Positions 50,989 through 59,712 of a DNA stretch of 64,000 nt are shown piece after piece. The notes under the pieces were generated by a model. That model was not told the origin of the DNA and made no database searches. It saw nothing but the letters and a program-made list of their open reading frames with translations. Positions within the stretch are counted from its first letter, which is position 1, and every line of letters starts with the position of its first letter. The translations under genes were made by a program, and so were the position numbers. Source of the DNA: a candidate division Zixibacteria bacterium RBG-1 (GTDB lineage: Bacteria; Zixibacteria; MSB-5A5; DSPP01; RBG-1); contig AUYT01000001.1 in assembly GCA_000447245.1 (NCBI GenBank), positions 724,825 through 788,824 of the forward strand, in the 5' to 3' direction.

Positions 50989-52341
50989 ATGAAGAGAAAT
51001 AGCACTAACCTCATTTTTTCCATTTCCGGTTTAAGAGGAATAGTAGGTGATGGTTTAACTCCGGAATTAGTGGTCAAGTACTCTTCAGTTTTCGGCTACC
51101 TGTCAAAAGGAAAAATTGTAGTAGGCAGAGATACCCGTAATACCGGCGAGATGATTAAGAATCTGGTCATCTCCAGTTTGGTAGCAGTCGGCTGTGAAGT
51201 AATTGATTTAGGAATTTGTACCACACCTACAGTTGAATTGGCGGTTCTGGATTTAAAAGCCCAGGGTGGAATTGTAATTACGGCCAGCCACAATCCCATC
51301 GAATGGAATGCTTTGAAATTTATCAACTCTGCAGGAATGTTTATCACTGAACAAGAGAAAAACAGAATCGAAAAATTAGTCCATAGTAATAATATAAAAT
51401 TCGCCCCCTGGGATAAAATAGGTAAAGTGAGCAAAGATTCCTTCCAGGTTGAAAAGCATATCAGTAAGATTTTAAACTTAGGTTTAGTCCAACAGGAGAA
51501 AATCAGAGAAAAAAGATTCAAAGTAGTAATTGACTGTGTCAACGGAGCTGGGAGTTTTGCTTCTCCGGTTTTATTGGAAAAATTGGGATGTGAGGTAATT
51601 AAAATTAACTGCCAAAATACCGGGACCTTTCCGCACCCTCCGGAACCAGTCCCCTCTAATCTGACCCAATTATGTGACACTGTCAGACAGTATCAAGCTG
51701 ATATCGGCTTTGCCAATGACCCGGATGCGGATAGGTTAGCTATAGTTTCCGAAAAAGGTGAAGCCATCGGAGAGGAATATACCTTAGTTTTAGCCACCAA
51801 ATATGTTTTGAGTAAAAAGAGAGGTCCAGTAGTGGTGAACTTATCAACCACCAAAATGATTGATGATATAGCCAAGATGTATAATTCACCGGTTCACAGA
51901 ACCAAAGTGGGGGAAGCAAATGTAGGTTTGAAACTAAAACAAGTTAAAGGCGTAATTGGCGGGGAAGGGAATGGAGGAGTGATTTTACCGGAACTGCATT
52001 TTGGCAGAGATGCTTTAGTTGGAACAGCTCTGATTTTAAGTTATCTGGCTGAATCAAAATTGACCGTTTCTCAAGCTATACAGCAAATACCCAAATATTA
52101 TATGGTCAAGAAAGCATTTCCGGTAAATCAAAATTTTGAAAAATTATTACATAAGTTTAAGTCCAAATATCGTAAAAGTATCATGAATACCAAGGACGGC
52201 TTGAGAATCTACCTTCCGGAGGGGTGGCTGCATATCCGAAAATCCAATACTGAACCGATTGCCCGCGTAATTGCTGAAGCCAAAGATAAAAGAGAGGTCG
52301 AAGAATTAGTCAAGACAGCTTTAAAATTTTTTAAAAAATAA
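50989..52341 (+). CDS. glmM: Phosphoglucosamine mutase
   Basis: A 450-residue alpha-D-phosphohexomutase. The phosphorylated Ser is in ITASHNP (Ser 100), the Mg-binding loop is NDPDADRLAIV, and GEGNGGVILPE and KSNTEPIARVI complete domains 3 and 4. It interconverts glucosamine-6-P and glucosamine-1-P for UDP-GlcNAc. It lies 11 bp before glmS, so the pair forms an amino-sugar operon. ManB/phosphomannomutase is possible but GlmM-type context is strong. Confidence 0.9.
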   Translation: MKRNSTNLIFSISGLRGIVGDGLTPELVVKYSSVFGYLSKGKIVVGRDTRNTGEMIKNLVISSLVAVGCEVIDLGICTTPTVELAVLDLKAQGGIVITASHNPIEWNALKFINSAGMFITEQEKNRIEKLVHSNNIKFAPWDKIGKVSKDSFQVEKHISKILNLGLVQQEKIREKRFKVVIDCVNGAGSFASPVLLEKLGCEVIKINCQNTGTFPHPPEPVPSNLTQLCDTVRQYQADIGFANDPDADRLAIVSEKGEAIGEEYTLVLATKYVLSKKRGPVVVNLSTTKMIDDIAKMYNSPVHRTKVGEANVGLKLKQVKGVIGGEGNGGVILPELHFGRDALVGTALILSYLAESKLTVSQAIQQIPKYYMVKKAFPVNQNFEKLLHKFKSKYRKSIMNTKDGLRIYLPEGWLHIRKSNTEPIARVIAEAKDKREVEELVKTALKFFKK

Positions 52342-52352
52342 ATGAGGAATCT

Positions 52353-54179
52353 ATGTGCGGAATAGTAGGTTATGTAGGGAAACAAAAAGTGGTCCCGATT
52401 CTGATGGAGGGCTTGAAAAGATTGGAATACCGGGGATACGATTCGGCCGGAATCGCAGTTTTGGAAAACAAGGGATTACTTTTTGAAAAAGCGGCCGGGA
52501 AAATCTCGGTTCTGGAGAGTATGCTCAACGGGAAAAAATTTGAAGCCACCACCGGCATAGCTCATACCCGCTGGGCCACTCACGGAGAGCCGACCAATCA
52601 GAATGCCCATCCGCATATTGACTGCAAAGGTGAAATCGCCGTGGTCCACAACGGAATCATTGAAAATTTCGACGCCCTAAAAGAAGTTTTAGCTAGAAAA
52701 GGGCACAAATTTACTACCCAGACTGATACCGAGGTTTTAGCTCATCTAATTGAAGAATATTTTGAAGGGGACCTGGTAGAAGCCACTCGGACAGCTTTAT
52801 CTTTGGTAGAAGGAACTTACGGGATTGCAGTTTTAAGTAAGAAAACCCCTCATCAGATTGTGGTGGCACGTCACGGAAGCCCTCTGGTTATCGGCAGCGG
52901 TGAAGATGAAAACTTTGTAGCCAGTGATGTTTCCGCTATTTTAAAACATACCAAGCAGGTGGTTTATCTGAAAGATAACGAAATGGCGGTCGTCACTTCC
53001 CAAGATTTCTCCATCACCACTATCGACAACATCCAGGTTACACCCCATATTCAGGAAATCTCCTGGTCTCTGGATATGATTGAAAAAGGGGGATACCCTC
53101 ATTTCATGCTAAAAGAGATTTTTGAGCAACCCCTGACCTTAAGAGATGCTATCAGGGGAAGATTGAATCCTATAGATGGCACAGCCCGTCTGAGCGGATT
53201 GAATTTACAATATGAACAGCTGCAGCATATCAACAGAATAATATTCTTGGCCTGCGGAACCTCCTGGCATGCCGGCTTAATCGGCGAATATATGATTGAA
53301 GAAAATGCCGGCATTCCGGTGGAAGTGGAATATGCTTCCGAGTTCCGCTATCGTTCCCCTATAATCCAGGAAGGAACCATTGTCTTCGCCATCTCCCAAT
53401 CCGGAGAAACTGCGGATACTTTGGCAGCTATGCGGGAAGCCAAAAGAAAGGGAGCCACGGTTCTGGGAATCTGTAACGTGGTAGGCAGCAGCATTGCCCG
53501 GGATACCGATGGAGGAGTTTACATCCACGCCGGTCCGGAAATCGGAGTGGCTTCCACCAAGGCCTTTACCTCACAAATCATGGTTTTATCCTTGATCTCT
53601 CTGCTTTTAGCCCGCATGAGAAATATGTCCCTGGAGAGGGGAAGAGAAGTCATCAAGCATCTGCAGGAAATTCCTGAAAAAGTTGAAATGGCTCTGAAGA
53701 AAGAAGATGAAGTTAAAAAAATTGCCCAACTATACCACAAGAAAAATAACTTCCTGTATCTGGGCAGAGGAATCAACTTTCCTGTGGCTTTAGAGGGTGC
53801 CCTGAAATTAAAGGAAATTTCTTACATCCACGCCGAGGGGTATCCAGCTGCAGAAATGAAGCACGGTCCCATTGCTCTGATTGATGAAAATATGCCGGTG
53901 GTGGTCTTAGCCATTAAAGATGCGGTTTACGACAAAGTTTTATCCAATATCGAAGAGCTTAAGGCACGCAGAGCCAGGGTGATTGCCATTGCCACGGAAG
54001 GAGACTGTGAAATCTCCAAAAAAGTTGAGCATGTCATTTATATTCCCAAAACTCTGGATATGCTGACCCCGCTTTTGTCCATAATTCCTCTGCAGCTTCT
54101 GGCGTATCATATGGCGGTTTTGAGGGGATGCAACGTGGACCAGCCCCGCAATCTGGCTAAATCTGTGACCGTGGAGTAA
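52353..54179 (+). CDS. glmS: Glutamine-fructose-6-phosphate aminotransferase (isomerising)
   Basis: A 608-residue GlmS of normal length. Processing of Met1 leaves the catalytic Cys2 (CGIVGYVGKQKVVPIL). GIAHTRWATHGEPT and the glutaminase domain precede two SIS domains with SQSGETADTLAAMREAKRKG and STKAFTSQI, ending RNLAKSVTVE. It makes glucosamine-6-phosphate, the first step of the hexosamine pathway. Only 11 bp separates it from glmM, which leaves no room for a glmS ribozyme. Confidence 0.98.
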   Translation: MCGIVGYVGKQKVVPILMEGLKRLEYRGYDSAGIAVLENKGLLFEKAAGKISVLESMLNGKKFEATTGIAHTRWATHGEPTNQNAHPHIDCKGEIAVVHNGIIENFDALKEVLARKGHKFTTQTDTEVLAHLIEEYFEGDLVEATRTALSLVEGTYGIAVLSKKTPHQIVVARHGSPLVIGSGEDENFVASDVSAILKHTKQVVYLKDNEMAVVTSQDFSITTIDNIQVTPHIQEISWSLDMIEKGGYPHFMLKEIFEQPLTLRDAIRGRLNPIDGTARLSGLNLQYEQLQHINRIIFLACGTSWHAGLIGEYMIEENAGIPVEVEYASEFRYRSPIIQEGTIVFAISQSGETADTLAAMREAKRKGATVLGICNVVGSSIARDTDGGVYIHAGPEIGVASTKAFTSQIMVLSLISLLLARMRNMSLERGREVIKHLQEIPEKVEMALKKEDEVKKIAQLYHKKNNFLYLGRGINFPVALEGALKLKEISYIHAEGYPAAEMKHGPIALIDENMPVVVLAIKDAVYDKVLSNIEELKARRARVIAIATEGDCEISKKVEHVIYIPKTLDMLTPLLSIIPLQLLAYHMAVLRGCNVDQPRNLAKSVTVE

Positions 54180-54181
54180 GT

Positions 54182-54403
54182 TTGAGGATAGTTCTTACCG
54201 AACATGCAAGAGATAGATTATCTCAAAGAAATATTAGGAAAAGAGACGTTATTCAAACTCTGAAAAATCCTGACCGAATTTTAAAAAGTTTTGGCAGAAG
54301 AAAAATAGCCGTTAAAAGCATAAAGGAGAAAACCCTGGAAGTTGTTTTTAGAGAAGAAAAAAATATATTGATTGTAATTACCAGCTATTGGTTGGAGGAA
54401 TAG
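54182..54403 (+). CDS. DUF4258 domain protein (possible toxin)
   Basis: A 73-residue protein with TTG start, 2 bp after glmS. LTEHARDRLSQRNIRKRDV, FREEKNILIVITSY match DUF4258, whose fold is related to RelE/MqsR-type ribonucleases. It ends immediately before a DUF2283 gene, a pairing found in many genomes, suggesting a toxin-antitoxin-like unit. Activity not established for this family. Confidence 0.82.
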   Translation: MRIVLTEHARDRLSQRNIRKRDVIQTLKNPDRILKSFGRRKIAVKSIKEKTLEVVFREEKNILIVITSYWLEE

Positions 54404-54619
54404 ATGAAAATTACTTATGACCCTAAAGCAGATGCTTTATATATTCAATTCCGGATTGGAAAAAGCAAAAATACCAAAAAACTTCAAGACGGGATTTTAG
54501 TGGATCTGGACAAAAATGGAAAGCTCTTTGGAATTGAAATCATAGGGGTTTCAGAAAGAGTTGCCCTGAAAAATTTACAGGAAGTAAGCTTCAATTTCCC
54601 TGTTGCTACAGGCAGGTAA
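54404..54619 (+). CDS. DUF2283 domain protein (possible antitoxin partner)
   Basis: A 71-residue protein. MKITYDPKADALYIQF is the family signature, and VDLDKNGKLFGIEIIG follows. Such proteins are small beta-rich units and are commonly encoded next to DUF4258. The ATG follows the upstream TAG directly. The two form a compact pair at the end of the glm operon. Confidence 0.88.
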   Translation: MKITYDPKADALYIQFRIGKSKNTKKLQDGILVDLDKNGKLFGIEIIGVSERVALKNLQEVSFNFPVATGR

Positions 54620-54682
54620 ACAACGTTTTTTTGAACAAAACCGCTTGCTTTTTCGTATAAAACGAGTAAATTAGAGGTAAAT

Positions 54683-54910
54683 ATGAAACCCAAAATTCAT
54701 CCGGAATATTTTGAGACCACTATCAGCTGTGCCTGCGGGAATATCATTCAGACCCGCTCCACGGTCAAGAACATCCATGTGGAAATCTGTTCCGCCTGCC
54801 ATCCGTTTTTCACCGGCAAGCAGAAATTGGTGGATACGGCCGGCAGAGTGGAAAGATTCAGACGAAAATATAGAACCAAAGAAAAAACCGAAGAGACCAG
54901 CTCCAACTAG
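54683..54910 (+). CDS. rpmE: Ribosomal protein L31 (zinc-binding form)
   Basis: A 75-residue L31 with CACGN (residues 16 and 18) and [10 protein letters not shown] (36 and 39), so the zinc-binding C+ type. Part of the large ribosomal subunit. GAGGTAAATATG gives the start. It leads the conserved rpmE-DUF1385-prfA order. A strong terminator at 54923 separates it from DUF1385. Confidence 0.97.
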   Translation: MKPKIHPEYFETTISCACGNIIQTRSTVKNIHVEICSACHPFFTGKQKLVDTAGRVERFRRKYRTKEKTEETSSN

Positions 54911-54922
54911 CTATTCTTAAAT

Positions 54923-54959
54923 GATGACTCCCGGAGTGCAAGCTATCTTGGGAGTCATC
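54923..54959 (+). terminator. Rho-independent terminator after rpmE
   Basis: GATGACTCCC (54923-54932) / GGGAGTCATC (54950-54959), perfect 10-bp stem, followed by TTTATTTTT. Confidence 0.92.
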
Positions 54960-54976
54960 TTTATTTTTATATATCT

Positions 54977-55918
54977 ATGAGCACAATCAATGTAGGCGGG
55001 CAGGCCTTAATCGAAGGGGTGATGATTCGCGCCCCGGAAAGATATTCCTGCGCCTGCCGCAGGCCCACCGGTGAAATTGTGGTTAAAAGTCAGGATTATA
55101 TTCCGGTCAGCAAAAGAAAAAAATTGCTGAATTTACCTATAGTCAGAGGATTTATCGGGCTTTTTGAAATGCTGGCTATCGGAATAAAAAGTTTGAATTT
55201 TTCAGCCGAAGTGGCTGGGGAAGATTTAAAAACCAAAGAAAAAAGTAAAAATCAAGCCGGATGGCAAAAGACATTGGCGCAGGTTCTTTCTTTTGCTCTG
55301 GCTTTGGGGATTGCTATCTCGGTTTTTTTCTATCTCCCCTTGTTGGTGGCCACCGTTTTGAATTTAAAACAGCATCCTTTTTGGTTTAACATAGTGACGG
55401 GAGTAATCCGGGTCACAATGTTTATCTTATATGTCTGGTTTTTATCATTTTTCAAAGATTTTAAACGGCTGTTTCAGTATCACGGAGCCGAGCATATGTC
55501 GATTTATGCTTTTGAGAATGGGGAAGAATTAACCCTGGAAAATATCAAAAAATATTCCACGCTGCATCCCCGCTGCGGAACCAGTTTTTTGTTTCTGCTT
55601 CTAATTCTGGCAATTTTGATTTACTCTATCTCGGACAGTTTATATTTCATCGTAGCTCAAAACGTACCGGTTTTAGCCAAAAGATTTTTATATCACTTAC
55701 TATTGCTCCCCATCGTTGCCGGAGTCTCCTATGAGATTTTAAAACTATCCAGCAAAACCACGGATAATTTCTTGACCAAAATTCTGATTGCCCCGGGCTT
55801 GTGGCTGCAGAAAATCACTACTCAAAGACCGACCGAAGACCAGATTGAAGTGGCTGTGGCGGCTTTAGAGAATGCTGTTGGATTAAAACCGATCGCTCCT
55901 ATAGTCGAAGAAGCGTAA
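54977..55918 (+). CDS. DUF1385 membrane protein
   Basis: A 313-residue protein typical of DUF1385. VGGQALIEGVMIRAPERY, FQYHGAEHMSIYAFENG, TLHPRCGTSFLF are the hallmark motifs; about four transmembrane segments. This family nearly always lies between rpmE and prfA in diverse bacteria; role unknown, possibly membrane-associated modification. The ATG is 17 bp after a T-rich terminator tail, and the gap to prfA carries the repeat cluster at 55929. Confidence 0.92.
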   Translation: MSTINVGGQALIEGVMIRAPERYSCACRRPTGEIVVKSQDYIPVSKRKKLLNLPIVRGFIGLFEMLAIGIKSLNFSAEVAGEDLKTKEKSKNQAGWQKTLAQVLSFALALGIAISVFFYLPLLVATVLNLKQHPFWFNIVTGVIRVTMFILYVWFLSFFKDFKRLFQYHGAEHMSIYAFENGEELTLENIKKYSTLHPRCGTSFLFLLLILAILIYSISDSLYFIVAQNVPVLAKRFLYHLLLLPIVAGVSYEILKLSSKTTDNFLTKILIAPGLWLQKITTQRPTEDQIEVAVAALENAVGLKPIAPIVEEA

Positions 55919-55928
55919 TTATCAATTA

Positions 55929-56027
55929 TAGTCAACAATAGTCAATAATAGTCAAACATAAGAACTATTATTGACTATGTTTGACTATAGTCAACATATT
56001 ATACTATTATTGACCATATGTTGACTA
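55929..56027. promoter_or_regulatory. Cluster of TAGTCAA/TTGACTA boxes upstream of prfA
   Basis: TAGTCAA at 55929, 55939 and 55949 (10-bp spacing); TTGACTA at 55971 and 55981; a palindrome TTGACTATAGTCAA (55981-55994); TTGACCA at 56010 and TTGACTA at 56021. The two orientations face each other around about 55960. The 119-bp gap contains almost nothing else. May be an operator array or cruciform. Confidence 0.7.
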
Positions 56028-56037
56028 GAGTAAGTTT

Positions 56038-57114
56038 ATGTTAGACCTCCTGCAAAAAATCGAAGAAAGATATAAGGAGCTAACGCTCCTGTTATCCGAC
56101 CCGCAGGTTCTCTCCGACTCCAACCGCTATAAAAAAGTGGCCAAAGAGTATGATGATCTGTCGGAGGTTATGGGGCTGTACAAAGAATACAAAAAAGTTT
56201 TGAGCACGATTGAAGAAGCCGAAAAGATTAAAGCCACTTCTAAAGATAAAGATTTGCTGGAGATGGCTAAAACTGAATTGGAAGAATTAAAGCCCAAAAA
56301 AGAGGAGTTGGAAAATAAGCTGAAAGTCTTGCTGGTTCCCAAAGACCCCAATGACGGGAAAAACGTGATTGTAGAGATTCGGGCCGGGACCGGCGGGGAT
56401 GAGGCGGCTTTATTCGCTGCGGATTTGTACCGGATGTATGTGAAGTATGCGGAAAAAAAGAGGTGGAGAGTGGAGGTTTTAAGCTCCAATCCTACCGGCA
56501 AGGGAGGTCTTAAAGAAATAATTTTTTCCATCGAGGGGCCGGATGTTTACTCTCAATTGAAATATGAGTCCGGAATTCACCGTGTCCAGAGAGTGCCTCT
56601 GACCGAAGCTTCGGGCAGGATTCATACTTCGGCTTCGTCGGTAGCGGTTTTGCCGGAAGCCGAAGAGGTGGAAATTGATATCAAACCGGAGGAATTAAAA
56701 ATCGATGTCTACAGGGCTGGCGGTCCGGGAGGGCAGGGGGTCAATACTACGGATTCGGCGGTCAGAATTACGCATCTGCCGACCGGGATGGTGGTGACCT
56801 GTCAGGATGAAAGGTCGCAGATTAAAAATAAAGCCAAAGCCCTGAAAGTTTTGAGAGCCAGACTTTTGGATAAAGCCCAGACTGACCAGCAGGAAAAGAT
56901 TGCCAAGGAAAGGAAATCGATGGTGGGGTCCGGTGACCGCTCGGAAAAAATCAGGACTTATAATTTTCCGCAGAATCGGGTGACTGACCATAGGGTAGAT
57001 TTGTCACTGCATAAGCTGACAGAGATTTTGAACGGGGAGATTGAGGAGTTTATTGAGGCCTTGAGGCAGAAGGACCAGGAGAGGAAGTTAGAGGCACCTT
57101 CTAAGACTGCCTGA
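56038..57114 (+). CDS. prfA: Peptide chain release factor 1
   Basis: A 358-residue RF1. The GGQ motif is in [19 protein letters not shown] (near residue 230), the RF1-type anticodon loop lies in the preceding domain, and [20 protein letters not shown] is conserved. It reads UAA/UAG and releases peptides. Its ATG lies 10 bp after the last TTGACTA box, so those boxes may control it. DUF1385 is directly upstream. Confidence 0.98.
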   Translation: MLDLLQKIEERYKELTLLLSDPQVLSDSNRYKKVAKEYDDLSEVMGLYKEYKKVLSTIEEAEKIKATSKDKDLLEMAKTELEELKPKKEELENKLKVLLVPKDPNDGKNVIVEIRAGTGGDEAALFAADLYRMYVKYAEKKRWRVEVLSSNPTGKGGLKEIIFSIEGPDVYSQLKYESGIHRVQRVPLTEASGRIHTSASSVAVLPEAEEVEIDIKPEELKIDVYRAGGPGGQGVNTTDSAVRITHLPTGMVVTCQDERSQIKNKAKALKVLRARLLDKAQTDQQEKIAKERKSMVGSGDRSEKIRTYNFPQNRVTDHRVDLSLHKLTEILNGEIEEFIEALRQKDQERKLEAPSKTA

Positions 57115-57204
57115 TTTTTTGGCTACTTGACATCTTCACAGCGTAGTTTATATTTGACTCGTCCCGACCGCAGTGGAGGGAAGTTCGGCTTGAAAATTTT
57201 ATAT

Positions 57205-57278
57205 CGGGGTGTGGCTCAGCCTGGTAGAGCGCTTGCTTTGGGAGCAAGATGTCGGAGGTTCAAATCCTCTCACCCCGA
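57205..57278 (+). tRNA. tRNA-Pro (TGG)
   Basis: Acceptor CGGGGTG (57205-57211) pairs with CACCCCG (57271-57277), discriminator A. Anticodon arm CTTGC-TTTGGGA-GCAAG gives TGG. It is directly followed by the 3' end of the HEPN gene. Confidence 0.95.
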
Positions 57279-57318
57279 AAAGAAACTTAGGCAATCCCAG
57301 AGAAAGGAAAAATTAGCT

Positions 57319-58506
57319 TTAAAACAGTACATCGTACTCAGGACATACTGCAACTGGCATCCAGGGGTACTTGTCAGTGCCCGATATAAAATGCATTGAA
57401 AGGAGCGAAAAATTCCCCCAATACTCTGGAGGATCGTCCTCTTTAACAGGAAGCGCCAAAGAATCGGTTGAGATGTGCCAATCTTCATATTCTCCACTTT
57501 TCCCACGAGTTGCTGTTGCACTACCAACTTCCACGATTTTGCCTTTTGCGAGGTTATCTTGCGTTATTAGTTGTGTTTGTTGCGAAATAGTTAATAAAAC
57601 CTCTTTAATTTGATTTTTAATTTCTATGTAATGGTCATTAAGCACTTGTCTGCTAAGAACCACCTGAACTTCTTTTCTGATATCAAGTACCAATCCCTCT
57701 CCCATGTCGCTAGATACAGACTCGGATAAAAAGATTATCAAATTACATAATTTGGGGAACTCTTTTAAAATTGCAGGAGATTTTATATTCAAGACACTGG
57801 AAAGCATTGAGTAATTTCCCCACATTTTGGTTTTGATGCACGGACATTTGTATTGAATATTTATTTTTACCCATTGTTCATCAACACTTTGAGAAAACGA
57901 AAGAGTGCAATTGTCTGTGTCAAGACCTCTTATTTCAGTGTACCAATCTTCACCTGTATTAGTTGGTACAATATTTCTACAATTTACCATTTCGGATATA
58001 CAGGTTTCAATTACAGTAAGTACTTGGTTTGCATTCTGCTTGACGACTTCCACATCACCCGTGCTAATTGGCCTAAAGTGAGCAAGAGAATTTCTTATTT
58101 GTCCAATTTCTTCCAGTTTATTTTTTATTATCTCTTTGCGCCCTTTAAAATATTTGTTGAAATATTTCCAGTATGAATCTGAGGTAATTAATCGAATAAG
58201 TTCTCCACTTGTCAAAAGCATAAGCGGCGATGTCACTGTGTAACCAAGATAACCAAATCCTTTGGCCTGATTTATTCGCTTTTCGGCAATCGACTTAATA
58301 GTCCCTTTATCTGCGTCATCGCTGGTGATACTTAATTCGGCCCATTTTTCTAACAATTCATTTTTCAATATAGTGTAAACAAATATTCTTAATCCGTTTT
58401 CAATTTTAAATAAAACAGTTAAAGCTTCATAATAGTGTAGGGATAGCCAACTATATGGTATGTCGAAAACATTGTCTCCTTTGTCTACTACCTTTTCCCA
58501 TTCCAT
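57319..58506 (-). CDS. HEPN-domain protein, Swt1-like
   Basis: A 395-residue soluble protein. The N-terminal part (HYYEALTVLFKIENGLRIFV, GRKEIIKNKLEEIGQIRNSLAHFRPIS-like region) has the HEPN RNase signature RNSLAH (R138 to H143), as in Swt1-type HEPN proteins. The rest is not recognised. HEPN domains often act as RNases in toxin and antiviral systems; activity here is inference. It is AT-rich relative to prfA and lies 40 bp beyond tRNA-Pro, convergent with it, as expected for an island at a tRNA. No partner gene is visible. Confidence 0.78.
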   Translation of the reverse strand: MEWEKVVDKGDNVFDIPYSWLSLHYYEALTVLFKIENGLRIFVYTILKNELLEKWAELSITSDDADKGTIKSIAEKRINQAKGFGYLGYTVTSPLMLLTSGELIRLITSDSYWKYFNKYFKGRKEIIKNKLEEIGQIRNSLAHFRPISTGDVEVVKQNANQVLTVIETCISEMVNCRNIVPTNTGEDWYTEIRGLDTDNCTLSFSQSVDEQWVKINIQYKCPCIKTKMWGNYSMLSSVLNIKSPAILKEFPKLCNLIIFLSESVSSDMGEGLVLDIRKEVQVVLSRQVLNDHYIEIKNQIKEVLLTISQQTQLITQDNLAKGKIVEVGSATATRGKSGEYEDWHISTDSLALPVKEDDPPEYWGNFSLLSMHFISGTDKYPWMPVAVCPEYDVLF

Positions 58507-58594
58507 TATTTCACCTCCATTAAATAGAAATTTTATGTGGCCTCAAACTCTCGCCGGCACTTCTAAACACTTCTCACTCCGCCATTCCTTCCTC

Positions 58595-59077
58595 TCACAT
58601 CCTCCCCAATTTAATCAAAAACTTTTCAATCTGCCTCCTATGCCTCAAAATATGCACAATCGCATGCTCCAATAAGGTTTCCATATCTAAAGTCGTTCCC
58701 CATCTGGTAACAATTTTTATATTTGTAATCTCCTCATCCGTCATCTCCCATTTACCCTCCAAGGTCCGGACAGTATATTCCAGCATCCGCTCAAAATGCG
58801 AAATCGCCTCCGGAGTATTATTGATTTGAAAAACCGGAGCATTTGCGTCTATGCCAAACTCTTTTCTGATATAATTGGAATACCCATATCCGGCTCTGAC
58901 CACATGGTTCATAATAGTCTGAACAGAGCGACAATCTTCATCTTTGGTGTCCGGGTCCACTATTTTCACAAAATCTTCCGGGAGAATTTTATCTAATAAA
59001 ATTTTAAGTTCCGAAGCCGCTCTTTCATATTCGTCCATTAAAGCCCCGATGGCACCATTGCGATAATTTTTAGCCAT
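58595..59077 (-). CDS. DinB-family metal-binding protein
   Basis: A 160-residue four-helix protein. The metal ligands are suggested by the helix with QTIMNHVVRAG and the C-terminal MDETLLEHAIVHILRHRRQI-like helix (HAIVHILRHRRQI). DinB-like proteins are putative thiol transferases. AAAGGAGA precedes the ATG. A TGTAGCGG arm (59103-59110), the solo left arm of the double-hairpin family, lies just upstream. Confidence 0.88.
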   Translation of the reverse strand: MAKNYRNGAIGALMDEYERAASELKILLDKILPEDFVKIVDPDTKDEDCRSVQTIMNHVVRAGYGYSNYIRKEFGIDANAPVFQINNTPEAISHFERMLEYTVRTLEGKWEMTDEEITNIKIVTRWGTTLDMETLLEHAIVHILRHRRQIEKFLIKLGRM

Positions 59078-59102
59078 AGCGATAAATCTCCTTTCTTGAA
59101 TT

Positions 59103-59121
59103 TGTAGCGGACGTATTTACC
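59103..59121. repeat. Solo left arm of the double-hairpin family
   Basis: TGTAGCGGACGTATTTACC begins with the TGTAGCGG arm seen at 3748 and 9934; the partner stem is lost. Confidence 0.5.
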
Positions 59122-59151
59122 CTAAGATAGTTCTTTTGAACAGAATTACAA

Positions 59152-59658
59152 CTAGTTGGAAAGAGTCCAAGGACACAGCGGATTTGGTTGCGTAAATTGA
59201 GATGAGATTTTTCTTATCTGAACAGAAGAGTCTCTTAAAGTAAGCATATATTTATCTTTAAGTCCGTAGTTATCGAATACGAGCTCATAGGCACCGGGCA
59301 ATATTTGTAGTGAATGTCTAGCACTTGCAGGACCAAAGGCGGGTAAACAAATCCAATACGGGTCTAGGCCAATGCCTAAAAAAGAGATTGTTATTCTGTT
59401 GCCAAAAACTCTCACTTTGGATTCTATACTGAAATTGGCACAAGGATAATGTTTCTCAGTATATATTGATACTATTACTTTTATTTTCTCTAAACTGTTT
59501 TGATTTTTATCATCACTAACGACACAAAATAAGAAATTTCCTTCTAAAGGAGCAAGCTCTTTTTGATTAGAATCAAAAATATCACAACTCTGAAAAATTA
59601 GCAGGATTAAGACGATACAAAAAATGACAGAAGTTTTTAAATTGTGTAGCCAAGACAT
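59152..59658 (-). CDS. Lipoprotein of unknown function
   Basis: About 168 residues from the ATG at 59658 (a TTG at 59670 is in frame). Signal peptide with lipobox (ILLIFQSC) places it on the membrane. The rest (EGNFLFCVVSDDKNQNSLEK, GAYELVFDNYGLKDKYMLTL) is beta-rich with no recognised family. Sits between DinB and the dicarboxylate symporter gene. Confidence 0.65.
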   Translation of the reverse strand: MSWLHNLKTSVIFCIVLILLIFQSCDIFDSNQKELAPLEGNFLFCVVSDDKNQNSLEKIKVIVSIYTEKHYPCANFSIESKVRVFGNRITISFLGIGLDPYWICLPAFGPASARHSLQILPGAYELVFDNYGLKDKYMLTLRDSSVQIRKISSQFTQPNPLCPWTLSN

Positions 59659-59712
59659 AGACACCACCAACTAATAAATTAAAGCAAGATTGAATAAAGT
59701 CAAGCCCAAAAA

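Noticed and set aside
52330-52352. glmS ribozyme upstream of glmS
   Set aside because: Only 11 bp separate glmM and glmS and no P1-P2 type structure is possible.
57279-58600. Duplicated tRNA-Pro 3' end as an att site for the HEPN gene
   Set aside because: I looked for a second copy of the T-arm and acceptor sequence downstream and did not find one in this interval.
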